A stretch of DNA of 64,000 nucleotides from Caballeronia zhejiangensis (lineage in GTDB: Bacteria; Pseudomonadota; Gammaproteobacteria; Burkholderiales; Burkholderiaceae), in assembly GCF_000698575.1 (NCBI RefSeq), contig NZ_JFHD01000001.1, forward strand, positions 558,001 to 622,000, given 5' to 3'. Under the pieces are notes generated by a model. That model saw nothing but the letters and a program-made list of their open reading frames with translations. It did not search any database and was not told the origin of the DNA. The position numbers were made by a program, and so were the translations under genes. Positions 26,901 to 35,777 of the stretch are shown in pieces; the first letter of the stretch is position 1, and every line of letters starts with the position of its first letter.

Positions 26901-27947
26901 ATGGCCAAGAAAAGCGATAACCGGCAAACGACCGAAGCGGGCGTGCTCCAGAGCGTGACGCTTATCGATGTGGCAAGGGTGGCGGGCGTTGCGCCGATGA
27001 CAGTCTCCCGTGCCCTTCATCGGCCGGAACTCGTTCGTAGCGACACCCAGAAGAAAGTGCTTGAAGCGGTCCAGGCCACCGGGTACGTGCCCAACATGCT
27101 TGCGGGCGGACTGGCCAGCAGCAAAAGCCGGCTGGTCGCCATCCTGTTGCCGACCATCGCAAGTTCTATCTTTGCGGAGACCGTGCAGTCGCTCGTCGAC
27201 AAATTGACCGCGTCGGGTTATCAGACGCTTTTGGGTCTCACCGCTTACTCGACAGCTCGCGAAGAAGCCTTAGTCGAAGCGATTCTCGGCAGGCGGCCTG
27301 ATGGGATCGTGCTCGCCGGTACAAGCCATACCAAGGCGACAGTCGAGCGGCTCGCCAAAGCCAAGATTCCGGTCGTCGAAATCTGGGATCTCACCAACAA
27401 ACCGATCGACACCGTCATTGGCTTCTCGCACGAAGAAGTAGGCAAGCAAGTCGCGCGGCACCTTCTCGCGAAAGGTTACAAGCGCTTCGGCGTCGTTTCC
27501 ATCGATGATCCGCGAGGTTTGCGCCGCTGCAGGAGCCTGATCGCCGAACTCGCGAAACACGGCATTGGCAAAGCTACGTTCGCGATCCTCCCTGCACCGG
27601 CCACCGTGCAAGCGGGGCGCGAAGGCGCGGCCCGTCTGTTCGATGAGACGCCGCCGGAAATCGTCGTATGCAGTTCCGATACGCTCGCGCAGGGGGTGCT
27701 TGCCGAAGCAGCCAGTCGGAAAATGAGCGTACCTGAGCAGATTGCTGTGATGGGCTTCGGGGATCTAAGCTCTGCCGCGCACATCTATCCTTCTCTTTCG
27801 ACAGTGCGAGTCGAAGGCGCCGTCATCGGCGTGAAAGCGGCCGAATCATTACTGTCGCGCTTTGCGCAAAGCTCGGCAGCCGGGCATCAGCCTGTGCACG
27901 TCAAGATCGATACTGGCTTCACCATAATCGACCGTCAAAGCACCTAG
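26901..27947 (+). CDS. LacI-family transcriptional regulator (GntR-like)
   Basis: A 348-residue regulator. The N-terminal helix-turn-helix reads VTLIDVARVAGVAPMTVSRAL, then the hinge GYVPNMLAGGLASSKS. The C-terminal periplasmic-binding-like domain resembles the gluconate regulator GntR (VVEIWDLTNKPIDTVIGFSHEE, KGYKRFGVVSIDD). Start ATG 26901 is chosen because it lies directly before the DNA-binding domain; the longer frame to 26754 would run through the operator. It is divergent from the aldarate transporter/dehydratase genes, whose transcription it probably represses until an inducer binds. Confidence 0.87.
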   Translation: MAKKSDNRQTTEAGVLQSVTLIDVARVAGVAPMTVSRALHRPELVRSDTQKKVLEAVQATGYVPNMLAGGLASSKSRLVAILLPTIASSIFAETVQSLVDKLTASGYQTLLGLTAYSTAREEALVEAILGRRPDGIVLAGTSHTKATVERLAKAKIPVVEIWDLTNKPIDTVIGFSHEEVGKQVARHLLAKGYKRFGVVSIDDPRGLRRCRSLIAELAKHGIGKATFAILPAPATVQAGREGAARLFDETPPEIVVCSSDTLAQGVLAEAASRKMSVPEQIAVMGFGDLSSAAHIYPSLSTVRVEGAVIGVKAAESLLSRFAQSSAAGHQPVHVKIDTGFTIIDRQST

Positions 27948-28479
27948 ACGTCTACCAGCCGGGGGGAGCCGCATCGCTAACCCTTCCATGGCCGAAAGTC
28001 ATCCGACGCGCGACGCAATCGTCAAATCCTCTAAAGCGGGCCCCATCGCCCTGGCTTGATGTCGCTAGTCGATGTATTTCGGACGCTGGAATGTCTCGCC
28101 GCTTCTGCGAGCGAAGGCCCTTCATGGCCGATAAGCCCCCTTCGAACCAACTTCCGACTCTGATCGACCCGCTTGCTCACTGCACGCTTTTTTGCCCAAA
28201 CCTCCGCCGTGCGGTCGGGGTTGTAACGATCGACGTCTAGTGCCGAGAGACCCGCCCACCCGCTCCCTGCCGCTTGAAAACGCGCGCCGATCGACAACCG
28301 GAAAATAGCATCGAACGCATCAATCGCTATCCGCTCGCCATCATCCCCGGCGCACGGCTTCGCGAAGCCCCACCGCCGCCCTCGTCCGACCAGACCAAGA
28401 TCACAACCCGCCCCCACAATTAGCCGCCCCCCTCGGCGTAATGCACAATATCGGCATCTAAGAACGCGGAGAATGGCCC
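27948..28479. other. Gene-poor stretch with an unrecognised minus-strand reading frame (28031-28417)
   Basis: 532 bases between the LacI-type gene and a LysR-type gene. A 128-codon frame at 28417-28031 (middle part FRLSIGARFQAAGSGWAG and YNPDRTAEVWAKKRAVSKRV) has no domain I recognise, no clear ribosome-binding site and a composition unlike the neighbours. It may be chance or a decayed gene. The promoter of the LysR-type gene should lie at the right end. Confidence 0.35.
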
Positions 28480-29445
28480 GTGGGCGTCAACTTCGACCTC
28501 AACGACTTGCAGGCATTCAGAGCCGTGGTGGAACTGGGCAGCTTCCGAAAGGCAGCCGAGGCGGTGAACATATCCCAGCCGGCTTTGAGCCGCCGGATCG
28601 ACAAGCTGGAGGAAGCGCTCGGCGTGCGTCTCTTCGAACGCACCACGCGCAGCGTGACGCTCACGACTGTGGGCCGCGCCTTCGCGCCGAGCGCGGAGCA
28701 GCTGCTGGACGATCTCGATGTCGCCCTGCTCGGCATCCGCGATGTCTCATCGAGCCGATTGGGTCACGTAACCATTGCCTGTGTGCCATCCGTGGCCTAC
28801 TACTTTCTGCCAAGCGCGGTTGCGAGCTTCCATCGCCGTTTTCCGCGCATCCGGGTGAAACTGCTCGATGCGAGCGCGAACGAAGTGCTTTCCGCCGTCA
28901 TCAGCGGCGAGGCCGATTTCGGCGTCAGCTTCATGGGAAGCCAGGAGTCCGAGGTAGACTTCAAAGTGCTGCTGCAGGAGCAGTTCGTTGCGGCTTGCCG
29001 TCGTGACCACCCGCTCGCGCGCAAGAAACGCGTGACCTGGAACGAGCTCTACGAACACGAATACGTTTCCGTGGACAAGACGTCCGGCAATCGCCTGTTG
29101 CTCGATCAGGCTCTTTCGGCCGTATCGCCGCGCGCGCCCAGCGTGTGCGAAACACGTCACGTCACGACCATGCTCGGTCTCGTCGAAGCGGGCCTCGGCG
29201 TCGCCGCCGTACCGTCGATGGCCATGCCCGGACGCAATCATCACATCCTCACGAGTGTGCCGCTGGTCGACCCCGTCGTGAAGCGACGAGTGGGAATCGT
29301 GAGACGCCGCGGGCGTACGCTGACGCCGGCCGCGCAGGAGTTTCATCAAACGATTCTGGATATGAGAGGCGATGTCAGGAGCAGCGGCACATTAACCGAC
29401 GACGTCGCTCCAAAAGCGCGCCCGAGCAGGAAGCCCGCGTCGTGA
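28480..29445 (+). CDS. LysR-family transcriptional regulator, upstream of dctA
   Basis: A 321-residue LysR regulator. The helix-turn-helix is at residues 5-65 (FDLNDLQAFRAVVELGSFRKAAEAVNISQPALSRRIDKLE), followed by a periplasmic-binding-like effector domain with VTIACVPSVAYYFLPSAVA and GVSFMGSQESEVDFKVLLQE. Start is GTG. Its stop overlaps the start of the dctA-like gene as GTGA, so regulator and transporter are translated together. A C4-dicarboxylate or related acid is a plausible inducer, which is inference. Confidence 0.87.
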   Translation: MGVNFDLNDLQAFRAVVELGSFRKAAEAVNISQPALSRRIDKLEEALGVRLFERTTRSVTLTTVGRAFAPSAEQLLDDLDVALLGIRDVSSSRLGHVTIACVPSVAYYFLPSAVASFHRRFPRIRVKLLDASANEVLSAVISGEADFGVSFMGSQESEVDFKVLLQEQFVAACRRDHPLARKKRVTWNELYEHEYVSVDKTSGNRLLLDQALSAVSPRAPSVCETRHVTTMLGLVEAGLGVAAVPSMAMPGRNHHILTSVPLVDPVVKRRVGIVRRRGRTLTPAAQEFHQTILDMRGDVRSSGTLTDDVAPKARPSRKPAS

Positions 29446-30752
29446 GGGTGGCGAGAACGCTCCGTTTACTCTATGTGCAGGTCGTGCTCGGCATGTTGCT
29501 CGGCATGGCGCTCGGGCACTTCTGGCCGCAAGCCGGCTCGCTTCTCAAGCCTCTCAGCGACGGTTTCGTCGGCCTCGTCAGGATGATGATCACGCCGATC
29601 GTCTTCTGCACGATCGTATCCGGGATCACGTCTGTCGCGAGCGGAAAAGCCATCGGGCGCGCAATCTTTCGGGCGTTGGGACTCTTCTATTTTCTGACTG
29701 CCGTGGCGCTCGCGCTGGGACTCGTCACGGCCTTTCTGATGCGGCCCGGCGCGGGCATGCATATCGACGCCCGAAGTCTCGATACGACGATCCTCGCGCA
29801 GTATGTGAAGCAGGCGCATCCGGATGGTCTCGTCGCCTTTGCACTGAACGTCATCCCCGAAACGATGCTCGGCGCCTTCGAGAAGGGCGAGGTGCTGCCG
29901 GTGCTGCTGCTCTCGCTGCTATTCGGCTTTGCACTGAATCTGCATCCCGGCGCAGGCAGGCCCGTGCTCGCGCTCATCGATGGCATCGCCCAGGCGCTGT
30001 TTCGCATCCTCGCGATGATCATGCGGCTCGCGCCGCTCGGCGCATTCGGCGCGATGGCTTTCACGGTGGGCCGCTTCGGGATTCACTCGGTCGGCTCCCT
30101 CGGCATGTTGATGGTGTCGTTCTACGTGGCATGCGTGCTGTTCGTCGCGCTCGTCCTCGCTGCGCTTGCGCGCTTGCACGGCTTCGCGCTTTGGCGGCTC
30201 TTGCGTTATCTGCGCGAGGAATTGCTCATCGTACTGGCGACTTCGTCGACGGAACCGGTGTTGCCGCGCCTCATCACCAAGCTGGAGATGCTCGGCTGCG
30301 ACAAGGGCGTCGTCGGACTCGTGCTGCCCGCGGGCTATTCGTTCAATCTCGACGGCACCGCGATCTATCTGACGCTTGCTTCCATGTTCATCGCGCAGGC
30401 GTGCGACGTCTCGCTTTCCGCGCCGCGGATCGCGATGATGCTCGCGGTCATGCTGCTCACGTCCAAAGGCGCGGCGGGCGTGTCCGGGAGCGGCCTCGTG
30501 GCGCTCGTCGCGACGCTGACGGTGATTCCGGATCTTCCCGTCGCCGGCGTGGCGCTATTGGTGGGCATCGACCGCTTCATGTCCGAAGCGCGCGCGCTCA
30601 CGAGCGTCATCAGCAACGCGTGCGCGGTGATCTTCGTTTCGATGTGGGAAGGCGCTTGCGATCGCGCGCGCCTCGCCCGGAGGCTGCGCGCGCCGGCGCC
30701 GGGCGACGCCGACGGCGCAGAGGACCACGCGAGCAGCACCTCGAGAAGTTGA
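29442..30752 (+). CDS. dctA: Dicarboxylate/amino acid:cation symporter (DctA family)
   Basis: A 436-residue inner-membrane symporter of the DAACS family. It shows the hallmark FVGLVRMMITPIVFCTIVSG, the serine-rich hairpin with substrate determinants ATSSTEPVLPRLITKLEMLG, PAGYSFNLDGTAIYLTLASMF, and TSKGAAGVSGSGLVALVATL. The start is GTG at 29442, overlapping the LysR stop by four bases; GTG 29448 is also possible. Length equals typical DctA. Likely substrates are succinate, fumarate, malate or a related anion. Coupling to a LysR gene rather than DctBD two-component genes suggests a specialised copy. Confidence 0.87.
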   Translation: MRVARTLRLLYVQVVLGMLLGMALGHFWPQAGSLLKPLSDGFVGLVRMMITPIVFCTIVSGITSVASGKAIGRAIFRALGLFYFLTAVALALGLVTAFLMRPGAGMHIDARSLDTTILAQYVKQAHPDGLVAFALNVIPETMLGAFEKGEVLPVLLLSLLFGFALNLHPGAGRPVLALIDGIAQALFRILAMIMRLAPLGAFGAMAFTVGRFGIHSVGSLGMLMVSFYVACVLFVALVLAALARLHGFALWRLLRYLREELLIVLATSSTEPVLPRLITKLEMLGCDKGVVGLVLPAGYSFNLDGTAIYLTLASMFIAQACDVSLSAPRIAMMLAVMLLTSKGAAGVSGSGLVALVATLTVIPDLPVAGVALLVGIDRFMSEARALTSVISNACAVIFVSMWEGACDRARLARRLRAPAPGDADGAEDHASSTSRS

Positions 30753-30766
30753 CGGCGAAGGCTGTA

Positions 30767-31549
30767 TCAATGCGCGGCGACGCTATCGAGTCCCGTCGAT
30801 TTCACATCTGCCTGAACGCCGGGCGATGCCAGATAGTCGAGGAGCGCCTTCGCTTCCTTCGGATGCTGTGCGCTCACGGGAATGCCAGCGGCAAAACGCG
30901 TGACGGACTGCAAAGACTCGGGAATCTTTCCGACGAAGGTCGCGCCCGTGACCGGCAGCAACTCGCTCACCTGCTGAAAGCCGATCTCGTAATCGCCGTT
31001 CGCGACGACCGAGGCCACCGGTATGCGCGGGATCATCTTCGCCTTGGGCTTGACCTGATCCTCGATGCCGAGCTTCGTGAACAGCTCCCGCTCGATATAG
31101 ACACCGCTCGCGCTGTCCGAGTAGGCGATCGACTTGGCATGCAGCAGCGTCTGCCGGAGGCCTTCCGCCGAGCTGATGTCGGGCTTGGCCGCACCGTCGC
31201 GCACGACCATGCCGATGCGCGAGTCCGCCAGTTCCACGCGCGATCCGGGCACGACCTTGCCCTGCTTGATCAGCTCGTCGAGCGCGTAACCGACCATGAT
31301 GACGGCGTCGGCCGGCTCGCCCCGTTCGAGACGGTTGGGAATGGCTTCGGGCGATTTGCCCATCGACGGACCCAGCGCCGTGTCGAGCGTGTTGCCCGTC
31401 TCGGACGCGAACCTCGGACCGAGCACCTTGTACGCCGCGGTAAAGCCACCCGAGCTCATGACGTGCAGGTCGGCGGCCTGCACGCTGAACGCAACGGCCG
31501 AGGTGGCGATGAGCGCAGCCGCGCATAGTTTCGGAAGCAGATTTTTCAT
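30767..31549 (-). CDS. Periplasmic solute-binding protein, ModA-like
   Basis: A 260-residue exported binding protein (signal LLPKLCAAALIATSAVAFSVQA) of the molybdate-binding-like family. Body motifs are LHVMSSGGFTAAYKVLGPRF, RGEPADAVIMVGYALDELIKQGKV, SIAYSDSASGVYIERELF, and a C-terminal HPKEAKALLDYLASPGVQ. The Ser pairs used by ModA to hold an oxyanion are partly present. It follows the MHS-type carrier by 50 bases on the same strand, and no ABC permease is near. Such orphans in Burkholderiales often sit in organic-acid operons; the ligand is unknown. Start ATG 31549 chosen over 31588 because it starts the signal peptide. Confidence 0.82.
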   Translation of the reverse strand: MKNLLPKLCAAALIATSAVAFSVQAADLHVMSSGGFTAAYKVLGPRFASETGNTLDTALGPSMGKSPEAIPNRLERGEPADAVIMVGYALDELIKQGKVVPGSRVELADSRIGMVVRDGAAKPDISSAEGLRQTLLHAKSIAYSDSASGVYIERELFTKLGIEDQVKPKAKMIPRIPVASVVANGDYEIGFQQVSELLPVTGATFVGKIPESLQSVTRFAAGIPVSAQHPKEAKALLDYLASPGVQADVKSTGLDSVAAH

Positions 31550-31599
31550 GATCGGAGTCGTGTAGGGTTCGATAGACGCTTGGCGCAACGAGCGACGCG

Positions 31600-32898
31600 T
31601 CAGTGCGCCGGAGTCAGCGTCGCCGCACGCCGGCGATAGAGCGCGAACGTCGCCAGAAGCGCGCAGCCGGCGGCGAAGCTCATCCAGTATCCGGGCGCGG
31701 CCTTGTCGCCGGTCATGTGAATGAGCGCCGTCGAGATGGCCGGCGTGAAGCCGCCGAACACCGCCGTCGCAAGGCTGTAAGCAAGCGAAAAGCCCGCCAC
31801 GCGCACCTGAACCGGCATCACCTCGGTCAGCGCGACGACCATCGCGCCGTTATACATGCCGTACATGAACGAGAGCCAAAGCAGCACGAGCAGCATGTTG
31901 ATAAAGCTCGGCGCGTGGGCGAGTATCGACAGCGCGGGGTATGCGGTTGCGATAGCGAGCACCGTCATGCCGACGAGCAGCGGCCTGCGGCCGATCTTGT
32001 CCGAGAGCGCCCCGCCGATCGGCAGCCACACGAAGTTCGACACGGCCACGCACAAGGTCACGAGCAGACTATCCGCCGTGCTCAGATGCAGGACCGTCTT
32101 GCCGAAAGTCGGCGCATAGACCGTGATGAGATAGAAGCTCGAGGTGGTCATCGCCACCAGCATCATGCCGGCGATCACGACGGCCCAGTTCTGGGCCAGC
32201 GTGCGGAACACTTCCTTCATGCTCGGGCGATGCTGGCGTGCCTTGAATTCCTGCGTTTCTTCCAGATTGCGACGCAGCATGAAGATGAACGGCACGATCA
32301 TGCAGCCGACGAAGAACGGCACACGCCATCCCCAACTCGCGATGGCCGTGGTGTCGAGGAATTGGTTGAGCGCGAAGCCGAGCGCCGCGGCCACGACGAT
32401 CGCGACCTGCTGGCTCGCGGACTGCCAGCTCGTGAAGAAGCCCTTGCGGCCGGGCGTGGCCATCTCAGCGAGATAGACCGATACGCCACCCAGTTCGGCG
32501 CCCGCGGAGAACCCCTGCAGCAGACGTCCGACGAGCACGAGCGCGGGGGCCAGAAGACCGATCGTCGCGTATCCCGGCACGAATGCGATCAGGATGGTGC
32601 CGCTCGCCATGATGGAAAGCGTGACGATCAGGCCCTTGCGGCGGCCGACATCGTCGATGTACGCGCCGAGCACGATCGCGCCCAGCGGACGCATCAGGAA
32701 TCCGGCGCCGAAGACCGCGAACGTCATCATCAGCGAAGCGAATTCACTCGATGCCGGAAAGAACACGCCGGCGATTTGCGTCGCGTAGAAGCCGAACAGA
32801 AAGAAGTCGAACTGCTCCAGGAAATTGCCGGCCGTTACGCGGAAAACCGCCGCAGCCTTGGAATGTCCCGGCGAAAGGGTGGAAGGTGAGGGATGCAT
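31600..32898 (-). CDS. MHS-family MFS proton symporter, citrate/tricarboxylate-like
   Basis: A 432-residue 12-helix carrier of the metabolite:H+ symporter family. Signatures are [47 protein letters not shown], and [24 protein letters not shown], which closely follow citrate (CitA) and tricarballylate (TcuC) transporters. A LysR-type dyad about 100 bases upstream matches one upstream of the ATP-citrate-lyase-like operon, supporting citrate or a related tricarboxylate as the substrate. Assignment of the exact acid remains inference. Confidence 0.83.
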   Translation of the reverse strand: MHPSPSTLSPGHSKAAAVFRVTAGNFLEQFDFFLFGFYATQIAGVFFPASSEFASLMMTFAVFGAGFLMRPLGAIVLGAYIDDVGRRKGLIVTLSIMASGTILIAFVPGYATIGLLAPALVLVGRLLQGFSAGAELGGVSVYLAEMATPGRKGFFTSWQSASQQVAIVVAAALGFALNQFLDTTAIASWGWRVPFFVGCMIVPFIFMLRRNLEETQEFKARQHRPSMKEVFRTLAQNWAVVIAGMMLVAMTTSSFYLITVYAPTFGKTVLHLSTADSLLVTLCVAVSNFVWLPIGGALSDKIGRRPLLVGMTVLAIATAYPALSILAHAPSFINMLLVLLWLSFMYGMYNGAMVVALTEVMPVQVRVAGFSLAYSLATAVFGGFTPAISTALIHMTGDKAAPGYWMSFAAGCALLATFALYRRRAATLTPAH

Positions 32899-32998
32899 CG
32901 ATGTGTCTCCTGAAGTCCCGAAATTTGCGGAGTGTCCGCTCTTGTCTTTCGGGAATGATGGCGCGTCGCCATCAAAACGATAAGTGCAATGTTCTGAA

Positions 32999-33025
32999 CG
33001 ATTGATGTCCTACGGTTATCAATCG
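32999..33025. promoter_or_regulatory. LysR-type box upstream of the MHS carrier
   Basis: CGATTGAT, eleven bases, ATCAATCG is a perfect 8-base dyad of T-N11-A form. AAGTGCAAT lies 19 bases to the left. Both dyad geometry and the AAGTGCAAT spacing repeat at 37374-37417 upstream of the lyase operon. It lies between the lyase gene end and the carrier start, in the carrier promoter region. Confidence 0.72.
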
Positions 33026-33033
33026 CCGGAAAC

Positions 33034-33050
33034 GGTCGGCTCGGCCGACC
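33034..33050 (-). terminator. Hairpin after the lyase operon (terminator-like)
   Basis: GGTCGGC, loop TCG, GCCGACC is a perfect 7-base GC stem 17 bases past the stop of the lyase large-subunit gene. It lacks a T-run, so termination strength is uncertain. Confidence 0.4.
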
Positions 33051-33066
33051 TCCCGGATGTCGGCGC

Positions 33067-35766
33067 TCAGGCCACGAAACGGCACTGTGAAGCGGGCGTG
33101 CGCGTGTCCATGTTTCGACCGCGGTTCAGGTGATCGTCGATTTCCGCGGCGCAACCGAGCATGCGCGGATACAGAAAGATCGTGAACGCAGCGGTTTCGA
33201 GATCCGCCTCGCTGAATGCGCCGCGTTTGAGCGGTTGCCACAGCATTTTCAGCAGCAGCGCGGCGATCACGGCATCGACATTGACGCAGTAGACGTTGCG
33301 CGAGACGCCCGCGTCGAACAAGGCCTGCACCAGCGCGCGGTAGTACGCATGAAACGCGTTGTACTCGCCTCGCGCCTCGTACAGATCGGCGATGAACGCC
33401 TCGCGCGGATCGTGATTCACCGGCTTGTCCTTGAAAACCGGGTGATTGACGCCCGGCAGCTTGGCGATGTCGAGGCTGCCGGCCTGCTTCTGGCTCGCCT
33501 TGTAGCGCGCGTAATGCTCGACGGAACGGCGCGCGAGCGCGTCGAGATCGACGCCGTGATGCGGGTCCGCGGGATCGTCGAGGGCGCTGTCGCGAAACGC
33601 ATCGTTGAGAAAGGCGATGCCTTCGTAGCCATTGCCGCCGTGCGTATAGCCGGTGTGCGTCAGAAAACCCGTCAACGCCTTGTTCAGTTGCACGCGTTCG
33701 GGTGATTCGGGGCCATCGGCGGATACCGCACCCTTTGCGCCTTGCGCCGAGATCGCACCCGGTCCGTTCGTGAGCAGCAATCCGGTCAGCGTCCTGAAAG
33801 CGAACAGGTCGTCGGCGGACGGTTCGAGGCCGAGCAGCGCCGCGAACGCAATCTCCGTCAGCGAGCGCTCGCCGAGCAACGCCTCGGTGGAAACATCGCA
33901 GAAGCTGTCGGGACGATGGCGCGACGCGTCCGCCGAAGCGCCGATCAGCGTGCCGAACAGCTTCGTCCACCACGGCAGACTCTCCGCCGTCAGACGCGAG
34001 ATGCGCTTGCGCATGAGCGGGCCCCAGGCGAGTGTCGTCGTGATCGCCGCGAGCACGGCGTCCGCGCGCGGATGGCCCGGGCCGCTGGCAATCCATCGCA
34101 CGAATACGGAATTCACGCCACGGGCGGCGAGACCGGCGAGCATGGCTTCGGCCTTCGGATCCGGTTCCTCGCAGAACAGTGCCGCGCTGCCCTCGGTGTC
34201 GATCGCGTCGATGTCGAAATCGCGATCGAATGCGTCGACGAGTCTTGCTGCGGCGAACCGGTCGATCATCAGCTTGGCCGCCTCGCGCGCCGCGCGCTGG
34301 CGATTCGGCCCGACGATGGCGGCAGCAGCCGCGAGCACGGCATTGGGCGCATTGCCGGCCTCGCGCGCCGCCTGCGCCGCCGCCAGTTCGGGCGTGCCGT
34401 ACAGGTTGACCGCCGCGCCGACCGCGACGTCGATCAGTTTCTCATCGTTCGCGCCGCCGAACTCGTGCAGCAGCGCGAGGCACACGTTCGCTTCGAAGGA
34501 ATGCGTCGACGCGTCGAGCATCGATACGCCGTGCAGGCTGCTCACCTGAGTCTTCGCATCCATCTGCGAGGCGCCCGATGCGTCCTTCAACGGCTGCCGC
34601 GGCGGAATCGCGCCGATCTGGTCGTTCACCCGCGCGACTTGTTCGTCATAGGGCGCGACGGCTTTCACGACCGCAAGCGCGAGATCGTCGGGCAAATCGA
34701 GCCCCTGATCGGAGCCGAACCACGGCTTGAGCGCGAGGCTGCCTTCGGGCTCGAAGTCGGGCATCGTCGCGTTCGCCCGCATCACCGCCGTGAGCGCGGC
34801 GGGAATATGCGCGATGTTCGTCACCACCGCACCCTTCGCCGAGCAGCATGGATCGCCGGGCGTGAAAAGCCTTTCGACGCCGAATTTATCCTTGAACCAG
34901 CGTTCCTTCGCGAGCGCATCGTCGGCGCCGCCCGCCATCGCGCCAGCATGTCCCACCGCGCGCGTCAGACGGCTTTTCCAGCGGCCCACCACGCACGCGA
35001 CCACGGGCTTCGTGAAGTCCGCGTCGGCTTCGTAATAGCCGCCGGGCTCGCAGTACAGCACGGCAGCCTTGCTGCGCGCATCGTTTGCGAGCGCGAAGGC
35101 GAATTCCGGTGCGGCATAGTGGATGTAGACATCCTTCCCGCTGGAAATGACCGTCGAGGTGCCCCAGCCGCTCATGCGCAGGTATTGCGCAATCGTTGTG
35201 CTGAAGCCGCCGGAATTCGAGAAGATCGCGATCGATCCCTGGCGCAAGGTCGCGCCCGGATCGTCGCCGCCGAGCGCGCCGCCGATGCGTACGCGTTGCC
35301 ACGAGTCCGCGACGCCCAGCCCGTTCGCGCCGAAGATGTCGATGCCCGCCTGCTGACCCATCGCGCGAATCTCACGCGCATCGTGCACGGCGATCTTCTC
35401 CGTGATGATGAATATCTTGCGCAGATCCGGATTCACGCGGATCAGTTCGGCCACGCCGTCGCGCGCGGCCGAAGGCGGCAGATAGACGACGCCGCAGTTG
35501 AACCGATGTCCGGCTTCCAGCCCTTCTCGCACGTTGTTGAAGACCGGAATGTCGCCCGCGGGCGTCGCAAGCATCTGTCCGCCTTTGCCGGGCGCCGTGC
35601 CGAAGACGACATTCGCGCCCGAGAAAGCGTGGCTCACCGGCGTCACGTCCGATGATTCGCCGCCCAGGATGTTGAGCACGCAGACGCGGTCTTCGCGCGT
35701 CGCGATATCCGCCAGCGACTGTATGCCGACGAAGTATTTGAAACGACTATTGCCTTGCTTGTGCAT
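33067..35766 (-). CDS. ATP-citrate-lyase-like large subunit (SucD-like CoA ligase fused to citrate-synthase-like domain)
   Basis: An 899-residue protein. Residues 1-330 form a SucD-type CoA-ligase half: the Rossmann CoA-binding start, NSGGFSTTIAQYLRMSGWG, and GHAGAMAGG with the phospho-His at 273. The C-terminal part has citrate-synthase/citryl-CoA-lyase character (LLTNGPGAISAQGAKGAVSA, TGYTHGGNGYEG). Together with the ATP-grasp partner it should split a citrate-like acid to acetyl-CoA and an oxoacid using ATP. Autotroph AclA is near 600 residues, so this is some 290 longer. Start ATG 35766 has AGGAG; the frame running to 37131 is an artefact over the upstream gene. 11 bases separate it from the partner. 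Confidence 0.77.
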   Translation of the reverse strand: MHKQGNSRFKYFVGIQSLADIATREDRVCVLNILGGESSDVTPVSHAFSGANVVFGTAPGKGGQMLATPAGDIPVFNNVREGLEAGHRFNCGVVYLPPSAARDGVAELIRVNPDLRKIFIITEKIAVHDAREIRAMGQQAGIDIFGANGLGVADSWQRVRIGGALGGDDPGATLRQGSIAIFSNSGGFSTTIAQYLRMSGWGTSTVISSGKDVYIHYAAPEFAFALANDARSKAAVLYCEPGGYYEADADFTKPVVACVVGRWKSRLTRAVGHAGAMAGGADDALAKERWFKDKFGVERLFTPGDPCCSAKGAVVTNIAHIPAALTAVMRANATMPDFEPEGSLALKPWFGSDQGLDLPDDLALAVVKAVAPYDEQVARVNDQIGAIPPRQPLKDASGASQMDAKTQVSSLHGVSMLDASTHSFEANVCLALLHEFGGANDEKLIDVAVGAAVNLYGTPELAAAQAAREAGNAPNAVLAAAAAIVGPNRQRAAREAAKLMIDRFAAARLVDAFDRDFDIDAIDTEGSAALFCEEPDPKAEAMLAGLAARGVNSVFVRWIASGPGHPRADAVLAAITTTLAWGPLMRKRISRLTAESLPWWTKLFGTLIGASADASRHRPDSFCDVSTEALLGERSLTEIAFAALLGLEPSADDLFAFRTLTGLLLTNGPGAISAQGAKGAVSADGPESPERVQLNKALTGFLTHTGYTHGGNGYEGIAFLNDAFRDSALDDPADPHHGVDLDALARRSVEHYARYKASQKQAGSLDIAKLPGVNHPVFKDKPVNHDPREAFIADLYEARGEYNAFHAYYRALVQALFDAGVSRNVYCVNVDAVIAALLLKMLWQPLKRGAFSEADLETAAFTIFLYPRMLGCAAEIDDHLNRGRNMDTRTPASQCRFVA

Positions 35767-35777
35767 GTCCGATCTCC

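Noticed and set aside
28031..28417. Real minus-strand gene of 128 codons
   Set aside because: No recognisable domain, no ribosome-binding site and odd composition; kept only as a note on a gene-poor stretch.
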